Shown: positions 16,801 to 26,639 of the stretch, one piece after another | Layout: every line of letters begins with the position of its first letter | Numbering within the stretch: position 1 is the stretch's first letter | Source of the DNA: Flavobacterium sp. SUN052 | Lineage (GTDB): Bacteria > Bacteroidota > Bacteroidia > Flavobacteriales > Flavobacteriaceae | NCBI RefSeq assembly: GCF_028867935.1 | Contig: NZ_JAPQNS010000008.1 | Coordinates: forward strand, 248,001 to 312,000 | DNA: 64,000 nt | Direction of reading: 5' to 3' | Notes under the pieces: model-generated | The model's database searches: none | What the model was told of the DNA's origin: nothing | What the model saw: the letters and a program-made list of their open reading frames with translations, nothing else | Program-made: the position numbers and the translations under genes

Positions 16801-17727
16801 CTATCCAACAAAAGTAATGTTTCGTCGCAAGCCTTCCAGCTTGGTTCGTTTTACAGCCGAACGGCGGAATAATTCGCTGAAAACTTCCTCTGTAATATCT
16901 TGCCAGTCTGTTTTAGTCATTCCTGCCAGCCGGTCGTTTGGCTGAAAAGCGGGCGTCTGATGCGGGCGGGCAAATCGATTCCAGGGGCACACATCCTGAC
17001 AGATGTCGCAACCAAACACCCAGTTCTCAAACTGTCCTTTCACTTCCTGAGGAATGGCGTCTTTCAACTCAATGGTAAAGTATGAGATACACTTGCTACC
17101 ATCCACAACGTACGGTTCCGTAATGGCATCGGTAGGGCAAGCGTCGATACAACGGGTGCAGGTGCCGCAGTAATCAGTAATAGGGCCGTCGGGAGTTAGT
17201 TCGAGGTCGAGGATCAGCTCGCCGATGAAGAAGAAACTGCCCATATCACGACTGATCACGTTGGTGTGTTTACCTACCCAACCTGCTCCCGATCGTTTGG
17301 CCCAGGCTTTGTCCATCACCGGTGCCGAATCGACAAATACCCGACCGCCAACTTCGCCAATTTCGTTCTGAATAAACGCCATGAGGTCTTTCAGTTTGTC
17401 TTTTATCACAAAGTGATAATCCTCACCATAGGCGTATTTAGAAATCTTAAGATCGTCCGGCCCTTCGGGTAGCCGCTGTTCGGGATAATAGTTGAGGAGT
17501 ACCGTTACCACCGATTTGGCCCCTTCGACCAACTTACGGGGGTCGAGCCGCTTATCGAAATGGTTGGCCATGTAGCCCATTTGTCCGTGATAATTCCGGT
17601 TCAGCCAAGCTTCCAGTCGCGGAGCCTCGTCTTCCAGAAAGTCCGCCTTCGAAATCCCACAAAAGTCGAAGCCCAGGCGGGCAGCTTCGGCTTTCAGAAG
17701 AGCAGTATGGCGTTGAACGAGCATCAT
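16801..17727 (-). CDS. queG: Epoxyqueuosine reductase QueG
   Basis: QueG performs the last step of queuosine formation in tRNA, reducing epoxyqueuosine with cobalamin and two 4Fe-4S clusters. Both cluster motifs are present ([12 protein letters not shown] and [11 protein letters not shown]), as is [12 protein letters not shown]. The start at ATG 17727 gives 308 residues, normal for the family. The frame extends 57 codons further upstream, but that stretch is unlike QueG and is not included. Divergent from grpE. Confidence 0.93.
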   Translation of the reverse strand: MMLVQRHTALLKAEAARLGFDFCGISKADFLEDEAPRLEAWLNRNYHGQMGYMANHFDKRLDPRKLVEGAKSVVTVLLNYYPEQRLPEGPDDLKISKYAYGEDYHFVIKDKLKDLMAFIQNEIGEVGGRVFVDSAPVMDKAWAKRSGAGWVGKHTNVISRDMGSFFFIGELILDLELTPDGPITDYCGTCTRCIDACPTDAITEPYVVDGSKCISYFTIELKDAIPQEVKGQFENWVFGCDICQDVCPWNRFARPHQTPAFQPNDRLAGMTKTDWQDITEEVFSELFRRSAVKRTKLEGLRRNITFVG

Positions 17728-17941
17728 GTATTGGTTGGCAGTGATCAGTAACCGCAGGCGGCTCACTGGAAACAACAAAGTAGTATCAATGAATCCTGAA
17801 AGTCTGTACAAACCTGTAAAATCTGCTGACCTGCCCGGGCGAGCCAGCCAGTTTCCGCCATCTTGGCAGACTTTATGGCTTTGGCAATGCTTTTGCACCT
17901 ACTTTTGCACCTGAATTATGACAGATTAAGTGCGTTTAAGC

Positions 17942-18547
17942 ATGGAAAATAAAGACATTTTGGACGAAGAGACTCAACACACCAGCGGACAACCTGACAA
18001 CAACACCGCAACGGCGGACCGCGATACGTTGACAAGCGAAGAAGCGGTGAACGTTAATGGTGGCACAACCGAAGAGACGGAAGCAGAGGCCGTAGTTTCA
18101 GCTGAAGACAAAACATACCATGAGTTGGTCGAACTGAAAGATAAATACCTCCGTTTATACGCCGATTTCGAAAATTTCCGTCGGCGCACCGCCAAAGAAA
18201 AAATGGAATTGTTAGCCAATGCCAACGAAGGCATGCTGGTGGCTCTGCTACCCGTGGTCGACGATTTTGTGCGGGCAATGCAGTCTATTGAAACTACTGA
18301 AGATATTGCCGCTGTGAAAGAAGGCGTCGGGCTGATTTACCATAAACTGAACCGTACCCTCGAAAGCAAAGGCCTCAAGCCAATGACCGCTAAGGGCGAA
18401 GTTTTCAACGCCGATCTGCACGAGTCAATCACTCAATTCCCGGCTCCCAGCGATGATCTGAAGGGCAAGGTTATCGACGAAGTTGAACGGGGTTATTACC
18501 TCAATGATAAAGTGATCCGGTTTGCAAAAGTGATTGTAGGTAGCTAA
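17942..18547 (+). CDS. grpE: GrpE nucleotide exchange factor
   Basis: GrpE releases ADP from DnaK. An acidic, disordered N-terminus precedes a long coiled coil (YLRLYADFENFRRRTAKEK) and the C-terminal beta domain with the GYYLNDKVIRFAKVIVG signature. ATG 17942 is preferred over a GTG four codons earlier. dnaJ follows, and dnaK is not in the window. Confidence 0.95.
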   Translation: MENKDILDEETQHTSGQPDNNTATADRDTLTSEEAVNVNGGTTEETEAEAVVSAEDKTYHELVELKDKYLRLYADFENFRRRTAKEKMELLANANEGMLVALLPVVDDFVRAMQSIETTEDIAAVKEGVGLIYHKLNRTLESKGLKPMTAKGEVFNADLHESITQFPAPSDDLKGKVIDEVERGYYLNDKVIRFAKVIVGS

Positions 18548-18549
18548 CA

Positions 18550-18636
18550 GCGAAAGAGTAAAAGAGCGAAAGAGTGAGTATGGAACTCCAACACCTGTAC
18601 TCTCACTCTTTCGCTCTTTCACCTTTCACTCTTTGA
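18550..18636. repeat. Intergenic palindrome with GCGAAAGAG words
   Basis: AGAGCGAAAGAGTGAGTA faces TACTCTCACTCTTTCGCTCT across 17 bases, and a second, outer set of CGAAAGAGT/ACTCTTT words flanks it. It fills the whole grpE-dnaJ gap and should form a strong hairpin in the shared transcript. Confidence 0.75.
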
Positions 18637-18640
18637 AAAT

Positions 18641-19807
18641 ATGGCGACGAAACGAGATTATTACGAAATACTAGGCATCGATAAGGGAGCGTCGGCAGAC
18701 GATATTAAGAAGGCATATCGTAAGATGGCCATCAAATACCACCCCGACAAAAACCCCGACGATCCTACCGCTGAGGACAAGTTCAAGGAAGCTGCTGAGG
18801 CCTACGACGTTCTGAGCGATGATAACAAAAAAGCCCGCTATGATCAGTACGGCCATGCTGGACTTGGTGGCGCAGCGGGTGGTGGCTACGGAGCCGGTGG
18901 CCCGTCAATGGACGACATTTTCAGTCAGTTCGGCGATATTTTCGGTGATGAGTCGCCCTTTGGCAGTTTCTTCAACCGGGGTCAGGGTGGCGGAGGTCAG
19001 CGCCAACGCGTTCGTCGGGGGTCAGACCTGCGGATCAAGCTGAAGCTGAATCTTCAGGAAGTAGCCAACGGAGCCGAGAAAAAGATCAAGGTGAAGCGGC
19101 ACGTAACCTGTACCACCTGTGGGGGTAATGGCTCTAAAAACGGAACCGCTGTTCAGACCTGTACAACCTGTAGTGGCACTGGACAAACCCGCAAAGTGGT
19201 GAACACGATGCTGGGGCAGATGGTATCTACCAGCACCTGCCAGACCTGTAATGGCGAAGGCAAAATTGTGACCGATCGTTGCGAAACCTGCTTTGGAGAA
19301 GGCCGCGTACTGGAGGAGGACGTAATTCCAATCAAAATCCCCGCTGGCGTAGCCGAAGGCATTCAGCTATCGGTGGGTGGCAAAGGTAACGTACCTCCAC
19401 GCGGGGGTGTGGCTGGCGACCTGCTCATTGTGGTGGAAGAAGAGGAAGATGCTGACCTGAAACGTGACGGCAGCAACGTAGTCTATGACCTACACGTAAC
19501 GTTCCCGGATGCTGCTCTCGGCACCAGCGTAGAGGTACCAACCATCGACGGACGCGCTCGTATTACGCTGGAACCCGGTACGCAAAGCGGCAAAATTCTC
19601 CGCTTAAAGGGCAAAGGCATTAAAGAACTCAACGGCTATGGCCGGGGTGATCAACTGATCCATGTCAACGTCTGGACTCCCCGAACCTTATCGGCGGAGG
19701 AACGGTCATTACTGGAAAAGCTAAAGCTGTCGCCTAATTTCCAGCCCAAGCCTAACAAAAGCGATAAAGGTTTCTTCGAGAAGATGAAAGATTTCTTCCA
19801 CGGCTGA
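18641..19807 (+). CDS. dnaJ: Chaperone DnaJ (Hsp40)
   Basis: DnaJ stimulates DnaK ATPase and delivers unfolded clients. It shows the J domain with HPD in [10 protein letters not shown], a glycine/phenylalanine-rich linker, four zinc-binding CxxCxGxG motifs ([32 protein letters not shown]) and the C-terminal substrate domains. 388 residues is the normal length for a type I DnaJ. It follows grpE across a hairpin element, and a strong terminator ends the unit. Confidence 0.97.
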   Translation: MATKRDYYEILGIDKGASADDIKKAYRKMAIKYHPDKNPDDPTAEDKFKEAAEAYDVLSDDNKKARYDQYGHAGLGGAAGGGYGAGGPSMDDIFSQFGDIFGDESPFGSFFNRGQGGGGQRQRVRRGSDLRIKLKLNLQEVANGAEKKIKVKRHVTCTTCGGNGSKNGTAVQTCTTCSGTGQTRKVVNTMLGQMVSTSTCQTCNGEGKIVTDRCETCFGEGRVLEEDVIPIKIPAGVAEGIQLSVGGKGNVPPRGGVAGDLLIVVEEEEDADLKRDGSNVVYDLHVTFPDAALGTSVEVPTIDGRARITLEPGTQSGKILRLKGKGIKELNGYGRGDQLIHVNVWTPRTLSAEERSLLEKLKLSPNFQPKPNKSDKGFFEKMKDFFHG

Positions 19808-19824
19808 GAAGCCTTGAGCTATTA

Positions 19825-19870
19825 TATACAAAAAGCCCCTATACAAGATGTGTAGGGGCTTTTTGTATAA
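19825..19870. terminator. Terminator after dnaJ
   Basis: ATACAAAAAGCCCCTA pairs with TAGGGGCTTTTTGTAT. The stem contains the T run on both strands, so it is likely bidirectional. Confidence 0.85.
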
Positions 19871-19986
19871 ATAAGAATTACAGTAAATGTTTTCGGGGAA
19901 GTAGAACCTATGCCATGGGAGGTTGTACAGCGAGATTCCTAACTAAATGAGTTACTTTGGTGTTCATCAACGCAATACCATTCACC

Positions 19987-20751
19987 ATGGATAAGCGACG
20001 AGCTTCTTTTTCACTCCTTATGATGACGCTCCTGAGCCTATTTGGTTGCGGCAATACAAAATCATTGTATACCGGCACCTTCAACGGTGAACCATACGAA
20101 CTGTCGTACCATGAAACGAAGGGCTTCAGCACTAATACCATCAACTATGAAGTGAAACTTGGACGCTGGAAAGCGGTAAAGATCGACGCTCTTACTACCG
20201 ATTGGGGGCCACCTTACGCCGATGATTTATACGGTGATGCGCCCCGGGTCTACATCGACAAAAACCATACGCCCTACCGTAATGAGCTCGACAATGCTGT
20301 GCAACACGCCAGCACGATGCTCTACCTCTCACCATCACGCTTCAATCAGGATGCTTTCGCCCAGTATGCAGCTTTTATGCAAAGCGAATGGCCCAAAATC
20401 AACCGTCAATACGGGCATGTTGAATACAGCGAATTTCCGCATATAATCGGCCTTGTTTACGGCGATCAGGACGATTTTGTGCGAACGTTCAGCAGCAAAA
20501 AAGAAGGTAAAACCTACTATATTTCTGTAGAGCCAGATGGCCGCATCCGTTACGCTGCCGACGAGAAATGGGCTAATGATCAATATAGCGGCCTCTCTGA
20601 AAAAGTGCAGATGCCGGGCAAAAGGATCACTGTTGCGACGGGCAAAAACGCAGGTCTTTCGCTGGCGGAGTTAAGGAACTACAAAGACGCTGCGGGTAAA
20701 ACGTTGGGGGATTATTTTAAACTCAACGAAAAAACGTCATCGGCCGACTGA
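19987..20751 (+). CDS. Predicted lipoprotein, unknown function
   Basis: ATG 19987 gives a lipoprotein signal (MDKRRASF... LLSLFGCGN). An ATG ten codons earlier is possible but would spoil the signal. The mature part of about 230 residues has no domain I recognise; it is polar and mixed alpha/beta. It stands alone between the dnaJ terminator and a long palindrome. Confidence 0.65.
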   Translation: MDKRRASFSLLMMTLLSLFGCGNTKSLYTGTFNGEPYELSYHETKGFSTNTINYEVKLGRWKAVKIDALTTDWGPPYADDLYGDAPRVYIDKNHTPYRNELDNAVQHASTMLYLSPSRFNQDAFAQYAAFMQSEWPKINRQYGHVEYSEFPHIIGLVYGDQDDFVRTFSSKKEGKTYYISVEPDGRIRYAADEKWANDQYSGLSEKVQMPGKRITVATGKNAGLSLAELRNYKDAAGKTLGDYFKLNEKTSSAD

Positions 20752-20784
20752 CGTATGTTTTGGATACAAGGCCTGTTTGCAAAT

Positions 20785-20903
20785 TGCTGTCGCCTGTGGG
20801 CTTCGACTCCGCTCAGCCTGACGATCTACTTGGGCGTGATTACCCGATTTGACTCAACTATTGGGTCAGGCTGAGCGGAGTCGAAGCCCACGAGCGACAG
20901 CAA
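20785..20903. repeat. REP-like palindrome with CTTCGACTCCGCTCAG core, copy 1
   Basis: Two arms of 39 bases match at 37 positions. Each contains CTTCGACTCCGCTCAGCC or its complement, and outer TTGCTGTCGC faces GCGACAGCAA. It lies between convergent genes and may end transcription both ways. A second copy is at 28109-28206. Confidence 0.85.
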
Positions 20904-20977
20904 CTCAATTAAACTTACGCTCAACTGTAAAGCTCGATTTATTTACGGGGGCGACGTGCTGCTTTTCAGGTCAAACC

Positions 20978-21322
20978 TTACAAAAGCTTCCGGCCGAGTA
21001 ATACCAGTACCACGCCTAGTATTACACCAATGGCATCGGCCAGGCCGTCGAACCAGTCGAATGTGCGGCCTAGAACGGGCATAAGCCCCTGCCAGATCTC
21101 AATTAGCATGCCGAATCCACAACCCGCCAAGATGACCCAACTGGGTTTGCGGCCCGACCACATCCATAAAACGCCAAATATTAAAAATACGGCGGCATGC
21201 TGTACCTTATCATTGCTTGACAAGCTTGGAGCACCGCTGTGAGGAACAGAGCAGGCAATAAAAATGGCGATTGACCAACCAATAGCAAGCCAGAAAAACA
21301 GAGTTTGACGCGAAATACTCAT
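20978..21322 (-). CDS. VanZ-like membrane protein
   Basis: A 114-residue protein with four predicted membrane segments and the VanZ pattern (SSNDKVQHAAVFLIFG, FGMLIEIWQ, GRTFDWFDGLADAIGV). VanZ relatives are small membrane proteins, some linked to glycopeptide tolerance; the role here is unknown. It overlaps the gldF stop by four bases and ends the reverse-strand run that begins at the dihydroorotase-like gene. Confidence 0.85.
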   Translation of the reverse strand: MSISRQTLFFWLAIGWSIAIFIACSVPHSGAPSLSSNDKVQHAAVFLIFGVLWMWSGRKPSWVILAGCGFGMLIEIWQGLMPVLGRTFDWFDGLADAIGVILGVVLVLLGRKLL

Positions 21323-22035
21323 CGAAGTCGACGTGTGGTCAGAAAGAGGAAAAAGCCGGTAAGGCTAACAAAATAAACTACGTTTCGTGAGTCGATGAGG
21401 CCACGACCGAGGGCCCGGTATTGCTCATCGAAGGCAACATAGGCCAGGTAATAACCAACAGCACCCAAAGCGCCCAATCCAGCCAGCGAACTCAGGCCGA
21501 CGTAGAACAGAAAGCAAACGAAAACACCCAGTACGAAAGCGACTACCTGATTGTCATTGAGCGACGATGTCCACAAACCAATTGCAACAAACACAGCCGC
21601 CAGTAACAGCAATCCTATATAAGACCCAAAAACAGCCGCTGAGTCAATATTTCCCGGTGGATTTCCTAACTGATACAGCGAAATATAATACAGTATTGTC
21701 GGCAGAAGGGTCAGCGCAACCAGTAACCAGCAAGCCAGAAACTTGCCGCCCACAATGGCCCAGCGCCCCACGGGTTTGGTCAATAGCCATTCGAGGGTTC
21801 CGGTACGAACTTCATCGGCAATGGAGCGCATGGTGATGGCTGGCACCAAAAACAGCATGACATAGGGTGCCAGGTTAAAGAATGTTCCCATGTCGGCGTA
21901 GCCGTACTCGAGCAAACTGGTATCGGGGAACACCCACAGCATCAGGCCAATGGCCGTCAGGAACACCGCCATTATGATGTAGGCGATGGGCGAGCTGAAA
22001 AACTGGTTTATTTCTTTGCGAAAAATGGCGAGCAT
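21319..22035 (-). CDS. gldF: Gliding-motility ABC transporter permease GldF
   Basis: A 238-residue permease with about six membrane segments. It begins MLAIFRKEINQFFSSPIAYI and holds RSIADEVRTGTLEWLLTKPV, both typical of GldF. The partner GldG usually follows gldF; here a VanZ-like gene follows instead, so gldG must be elsewhere or absent. A word-repeat palindrome separates it from the DUF4199 gene upstream. Confidence 0.85.
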   Translation of the reverse strand: MLAIFRKEINQFFSSPIAYIIMAVFLTAIGLMLWVFPDTSLLEYGYADMGTFFNLAPYVMLFLVPAITMRSIADEVRTGTLEWLLTKPVGRWAIVGGKFLACWLLVALTLLPTILYYISLYQLGNPPGNIDSAAVFGSYIGLLLLAAVFVAIGLWTSSLNDNQVVAFVLGVFVCFLFYVGLSSLAGLGALGAVGYYLAYVAFDEQYRALGRGLIDSRNVVYFVSLTGFFLFLTTRRLR

Positions 22036-22039
22036 AAGT

Positions 22040-22144
22040 ACAGTGAACAGTCAACAGCGAGCAGTGAGCAGCGAACCATAAACAGTGAACAACGTTGATA
22101 GATGTTCGATGTTCACTGCCCTCTGTTCCCTGTTAGCTGTTAAA
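22040..22144. repeat. Intergenic palindrome with CAGTGAACAG words
   Basis: Tandem variants of AGCAGTGA and AACAGTGAAC fill 22040-22105 and are mirrored by GTTCACTG and CTGTTAGCTGTT on the right. The right edge supplies the last codons and the stop of the DUF4199 gene. Confidence 0.7.
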
Positions 22145-22669
22145 TGGGTCTTTTTTGCGGCTTAGTATGCCACTTACAATTAACGACAAAAGGAAGCCCC
22201 AGAATATCTGCATAAAGATTCCGGTGATAAACGTGACGCCACTAACTCCTTTCTTCGACTGATCAGCAAGGGTCTCCATCTGCTCATCGTACTTTTCTAG
22301 CTGATCATCGGGTACGTTGAAACTGGCCATAAAGTCGCGGGTTTGCGACAAGGTTTTAGCTACCGTATCAGGGTCAACAAACGTCTGATAGATCATCGTG
22401 TAGCTCGTGTCGAGCAAGCCAATAACGGCAAACATCAGCACACCCAGGCTCAGCCCCTCCGTGTAGGTCATGTACCCTCCGTTCTGCGCACGGAGTTCGC
22501 GCATGGCCATCACCAGGCCCGTAACCATGATAACCAGGGTCAGAATCGGAAAACCGAAGCTAAAATAATGACCTGTCCAATAGCGGATAGAGGTCGTCAA
22601 AATGGCAACAAGTGCCGTTAATAACCCCCATTTAAGCGCAATGCGAGCGGGGGATGGTTCCATTTCCAT
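22133..22669 (-). CDS. DUF4199 membrane protein
   Basis: 178 residues with four hydrophobic segments and a polar loop before the last pair, the DUF4199 plan common in Bacteroidetes (YWTGHYFSFGFPIL, GGYMTYTEGLSLGVL). Function unknown. It lies three bases after a second DUF4199 gene, likely an old duplication. Its final Asn-Ser-stop comes from the adjacent repeat. Confidence 0.8.
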   Translation of the reverse strand: MEMEPSPARIALKWGLLTALVAILTTSIRYWTGHYFSFGFPILTLVIMVTGLVMAMRELRAQNGGYMTYTEGLSLGVLMFAVIGLLDTSYTMIYQTFVDPDTVAKTLSQTRDFMASFNVPDDQLEKYDEQMETLADQSKKGVSGVTFITGIFMQIFWGFLLSLIVSGILSRKKDPFNS

Positions 22670-22672
22670 ACC

Positions 22673-23227
22673 TTAAGGATTAATAATGCTGTAGTCCTGC
22701 TTGCGGAAAATCAGCGAGATAATCAGCGCTGGAAAAACAGTCATAAGAGTTTTCTTGAGTAATTCGTCCCAGATCAGGTCTCCGGGTTGCGTCGCTTCCG
22801 TTTTAGCCAGTTGCTTGACAAACGCTTCTTCGCCAAACTGTTTGATAAAACTGGCTTTATCATTCACCTGAAACTCCCGCAGATCGGCAATGTAATGGGT
22901 AAAGACGCCGGGATCGATCTGGGTAACAAACAGGTAAATAAACCAGCCCGTAAGCAAGGCCGCGAGCACGTTGATTACGTAACAGATGGTGAGGCCTTCC
23001 CACAAATGCATGATCCCTTTACCTACATACTTCCGGTAATACCATGATGTGGCAATCATCGCGATCACATAGAACCCAAAATCGAGCGGGCGCAACGATC
23101 GGACGTACAACACCGACTCAACGCCGAAGGCATACAGGGCCAGAAAATACAGAATAACCAGCCCACCCGTGATGGCACCCGCAATGAGCGGAATTCGGAG
23201 TAGCGGTTGTGCGAAAAAATTGATCAT
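22673..23227 (-). CDS. DUF4199 membrane protein
   Basis: 184 residues with the same four-segment plan as its neighbour (MHLWEGLTICYVINVLAALL matches the conserved middle). A charged loop of about 50 residues precedes the last segment. Two bases separate it from the dihydroorotase-like gene, so it is in the same operon. Function unknown. Confidence 0.8.
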   Translation of the reverse strand: MINFFAQPLLRIPLIAGAITGGLVILYFLALYAFGVESVLYVRSLRPLDFGFYVIAMIATSWYYRKYVGKGIMHLWEGLTICYVINVLAALLTGWFIYLFVTQIDPGVFTHYIADLREFQVNDKASFIKQFGEEAFVKQLAKTEATQPGDLIWDELLKKTLMTVFPALIISLIFRKQDYSIINP

Positions 23228-23229
23228 GT

Positions 23230-24549
23230 TTATAAACCAGTCAACCGCCCGGCGCGGATAGTACCTACTACTTGTCCGGTAAAGGTCTGACCAAGGAATG
23301 GCGAATTTTTTGATTTCGATAGGGACCGACTAAATGTCCATGTCGATGTTGGGTCGAACAGGGTCAGCGTGGCCGGTTGTCCTTCGGCAATGGTTACGGC
23401 AGGTAGGCGTAGAATTCGGCGCGGATTTACGGCCAGTGCATTGACCAGCTGGCTCAGTGGCAACCCGGCATTGTGCGACATAACAGCACCAAAAACCGTT
23501 TCGAGACCCGTGATGCCAAACTCGGCATGGTCAAACTCAACTTGTTTGCTCTCATCGTCCTGAGGACTGTGATCCGATACAATAGCGTCGATGGTTCCAT
23601 CGGTTAGCCCTGCCCACAAGCCCTCCACATCAGCACGCGAGCGGAACGGCGGGTTCACTTTCAGATTGGTGTCAAAATCAGCCATTGCCGAATCATCGAA
23701 TACCAATTGATGAGCCGTCACATCGCAACTAACAGGCAAGCCACGTTTTTTCGCATCCCGTATTAAGTCCACGGAGGAGGCCGAAGAAATGCAGGAAAAA
23801 TGAAGCAGTGGCGTTCGTTTAGTCCTATTCGCTTGGCTTTGTTCCTTTCCTGCCTTACTCCCTTCTCCTTCCAAAACGTAGGCCAGCAAGCGCAAATCGC
23901 GCTCGATCATTAGCTCCTCGGCCATAGCGGGCATGCCTTTCAGGCCCAGCAGCGTACTTTGAACGCCCTCGTGCATCTGCCCAAAGATGGTAAGACCCGT
24001 TTCCTCTGGGCGATTCATAAGCAACCCGCCAAACGGACGAAGGTATTGGAGCGTTTTAAGCAACAGATCAGCATTTTGCAGCGGATGTTCTCCGTCTGAA
24101 AACGCAACGGCACCAGCATGATGTAGGTCGATCATGTCGGTGAAGTCGGCTCCTTTGGTGCTTTTAGTGATAGCCGCTATCGGGTGAACCATCACCGGTT
24201 GCCCCTCGGCCATGCGACTGACGTAGCCCAGCGTATCTTTCGAATCCACCACTGGACTGGTGTTGGGCAATACGGCAATATCCGTAAAACCACCGGCCGC
24301 AGCGGCCCGGCAAACGCTGGTAATGTCTTCTTTATGCTCAAACCCGGGATCACCCGCCGACACACGCATGTCGACCCAACCCGGCGACACGTGCAGATCA
24401 GGTTTATCAACAACTTGACAACCGTCTGGAGCGTCTATAGATTCGGCAATTTGGCGCACCAACCCGTTGTCAATAAATACATCACGCACTAACCCGTTAT
24501 AGGCCGATTGCGGGTCGATGATGCGCGCAGAACGAAGGAGAATTTGCAT
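23230..24549 (-). CDS. Dihydroorotase-like amidohydrolase lacking the HxH metal motif
   Basis: The 439-residue protein follows the type I dihydroorotase plan. It has a PGWVDMRVSAGDPGFEHKED region, AVLPNTSPVVDS, NPPFRSRADVEGLW and DAIVSDHSPQDDE near the end. The first metal motif, normally DxHxH, reads VDMRVSAGD (residues about 59-67), so two zinc ligands are missing. Such proteins may be non-catalytic partners of aspartate transcarbamoylase or a diverged enzyme. It heads the operon with DUF4199, gldF and vanZ genes. Confidence 0.8.
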   Translation of the reverse strand: MQILLRSARIIDPQSAYNGLVRDVFIDNGLVRQIAESIDAPDGCQVVDKPDLHVSPGWVDMRVSAGDPGFEHKEDITSVCRAAAAGGFTDIAVLPNTSPVVDSKDTLGYVSRMAEGQPVMVHPIAAITKSTKGADFTDMIDLHHAGAVAFSDGEHPLQNADLLLKTLQYLRPFGGLLMNRPEETGLTIFGQMHEGVQSTLLGLKGMPAMAEELMIERDLRLLAYVLEGEGSKAGKEQSQANRTKRTPLLHFSCISSASSVDLIRDAKKRGLPVSCDVTAHQLVFDDSAMADFDTNLKVNPPFRSRADVEGLWAGLTDGTIDAIVSDHSPQDDESKQVEFDHAEFGITGLETVFGAVMSHNAGLPLSQLVNALAVNPRRILRLPAVTIAEGQPATLTLFDPTSTWTFSRSLSKSKNSPFLGQTFTGQVVGTIRAGRLTGL

Positions 24550-24557
24550 AATACCCT

Positions 24558-24586
24558 AAAAAAAAGGCCCCTGCTGGAGCCTTTCC
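24558..24586 (-). terminator. Terminator after gcvH
   Basis: Read on the - strand, AAAGGCTCC and GGGGCCTTT form a stem followed by eight T residues, 20 bases after the gcvH stop and just before the next gene start. Confidence 0.8.
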
Positions 24587-24604
24587 TTTATTATAAAAAT
24601 GAGC

Positions 24605-24988
24605 TTACTGCCCAATAAGTTCTGTGTAGGCTTCCATAGTGAGCAGATCGTCGCTAAGGGCAGCGTCGGCGGGTTTCACTTTCACAATCCAGCCCCGGTC
24701 ATACGGATCGGTGTTAACCAGTTCGGGAGATTTTTCAATCTCGGTGTTCACTTCCAGCACTTCTCCATCGATAGGCATGAAGAGATCCGAAACCGTCTTA
24801 ACGGCCTCTACTGAGCCAAACACGTCGCCTTTGCTCAACGATTGACCCACGGTATTAATGTCCACGTAAACAATATCGCCAAGTTCGTGCTGGGCGAAAT
24901 CGGTAATCCCAACAATCGCCTTACCATCGGCGTCTAGTTTGATCCACTCGTGATCGGCGGTGTATTTCAGTTCCTGGGGAAAGTTCAT
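24605..24988 (-). CDS. gcvH: Glycine cleavage system H protein
   Basis: The lipoyl carrier of the glycine cleavage system. 127 residues, with the lipoylated lysine in [12 protein letters not shown] (K64), the [10 protein letters not shown] start and the GWIVKVK end motif. Length is normal. The other gcv genes are not in the window. Divergent from the monooxygenase gene. Confidence 0.96.
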   Translation of the reverse strand: MNFPQELKYTADHEWIKLDADGKAIVGITDFAQHELGDIVYVDINTVGQSLSKGDVFGSVEAVKTVSDLFMPIDGEVLEVNTEIEKSPELVNTDPYDRGWIVKVKPADAALSDDLLTMEAYTELIGQ

Positions 24989-25136
24989 TGATCAGACGAT
25001 GTTTGCCCCGCAAAATACGGCAGAGCAGGCGTGAATTGCAAACGGATAGCGGTGTTGGTTTGTTCGGAATTGGCCAAAGTGTACATTCGTAGAAAATCGT
25101 TTTCTCCTGCGTCGAACAATTTCACTACGACAAATC

Positions 25137-26639
25137 ATGACTAAGCCCGACGTTGATGTAGCCATTATTGGAGCTGGGTTTGCAGGCCTGGGAGCCGCCA
25201 TCAAGTTGCTGCAAACCGGGCGCAAGTCGTTGGTGGTGTTCGAGCGGGCTGATGAAGTGGGCGGCACCTGGCGTGAGAATACCTATCCCGGTTGCGCCTG
25301 CGATGTAGCATCGCACTTGTATTCGTTCTCGTTTGCGCCCAATCCAAACTGGTCACGGAAGTTTTCGCCCCAACCCGAAATTCTGGCGTACCTCAAAAAC
25401 TGTGTTGAGCAGTATGGTTTGCGGCTATACATTCGCTACAACACCGACATTATCCGAACCGAGTTCCTGGCCGATCAGGCATGCTGGCAACTCACAGACC
25501 GGACGGGTAACGTACTCACCGCCCGCGTCGTAGTTAGTGCAATCGGTCCGCTCAATCGGCCCAGCGTACCCAAACTGAACGGTTTGGATGTGTTCAAAGG
25601 CAAAACGTTTCACTCCGCTCAGTGGGATCACTCCGTTGATTTGGCGGGGAAGCGGGTAGCCGTAATTGGCACCGGAGCCAGCGCGATTCAGATTGTGCCG
25701 GAACTAGCCAAAACAGTCAGTCAATTGTATGTTTTCCAGCGAACAGCACCCTACGTGACTCCCCGCCAGAATACCAGTTATTCTTCCTTCTGGCAGGGTA
25801 TTTACCGGCGCTTTCCAGCTGTGCAAAAAGCGCATCGACATGTTCAATACTGGCTCAATGAACTCGTTGGCATGGCCTTTTTGGGCAATGAAACCATCAA
25901 CAAAGTTGCCACTGCTCAATCACGCAAACATCTCGAAGCTTCCATCAGCGACCCCGAACTCCGCCAGAAAGTTACCCCCGATTACAAAATTGGCTGTAAG
26001 CGGGTGCTGGTGTCTGATGATTATTACCCAGCGCTCAACCGCCCCAATGTAGAACTTGTTACCGACCGCATCACCGAACTATCCACCACCGATATTGTCA
26101 CGAGTGATAGTACCGAGCGCCCCGTCGACGTTATTATTTTCAGTACCGGTTTCGTAGCGGCCGACATTATCTGTGACCTGCATATTACCGGGCTGGCGGG
26201 CCGTAGTTTATATGGCGAATGGCTCAAAACTGGCCCCGAAGCTTACATGGGCATGACCGCCGAGGGCTTTCCCAATCTGATTTTTCTGGTGGGTCCAAAT
26301 ACAGGGTTGGGGCACAACTCGATTGTCCACATGATTGAGTCGCAGGTTGCTTACCTGCTCGATTATCTCCGACTACTCGATCAGGCGGGCGAAGATGCCT
26401 ATCTCAACGTGAGACCTGACGTGCAACGCGCCTATAACCACGAGATTCAGGAGCAACTGCGTGGCACCGTCTGGTCGTCGGGCTGCCAGAGCTGGTATAT
26501 CAGCCAAACGGGCCGCAACACAACTATCTGGCCCGGTCTAACGGTTACGTACCGCAAACTCACCCGCCGGGTAAAACCGGAAGCGTATGAGGTCAGGAAG
26601 GCTGTGAATCGTGAAACAGCAGATACAATAACGGGGTAA
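25137..26639 (+). CDS. FAD-dependent monooxygenase, Baeyer-Villiger type
   Basis: The 500-residue flavoprotein has the FAD motif GAGFAGLG (17-24), GGTWRENTYPGCACD, the second nucleotide motif GTGASAIQ, and FKGKTFHSAQWD between them. The last fits the Baeyer-Villiger fingerprint FxGxxxHxxxW[PD]. It probably oxidises a ketone to an ester with NADPH and O2; the substrate is unknown. Its stop directly abuts the end of gldD on the other strand. Confidence 0.85.
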   Translation: MTKPDVDVAIIGAGFAGLGAAIKLLQTGRKSLVVFERADEVGGTWRENTYPGCACDVASHLYSFSFAPNPNWSRKFSPQPEILAYLKNCVEQYGLRLYIRYNTDIIRTEFLADQACWQLTDRTGNVLTARVVVSAIGPLNRPSVPKLNGLDVFKGKTFHSAQWDHSVDLAGKRVAVIGTGASAIQIVPELAKTVSQLYVFQRTAPYVTPRQNTSYSSFWQGIYRRFPAVQKAHRHVQYWLNELVGMAFLGNETINKVATAQSRKHLEASISDPELRQKVTPDYKIGCKRVLVSDDYYPALNRPNVELVTDRITELSTTDIVTSDSTERPVDVIIFSTGFVAADIICDLHITGLAGRSLYGEWLKTGPEAYMGMTAEGFPNLIFLVGPNTGLGHNSIVHMIESQVAYLLDYLRLLDQAGEDAYLNVRPDVQRAYNHEIQEQLRGTVWSSGCQSWYISQTGRNTTIWPGLTVTYRKLTRRVKPEAYEVRKAVNRETADTITG

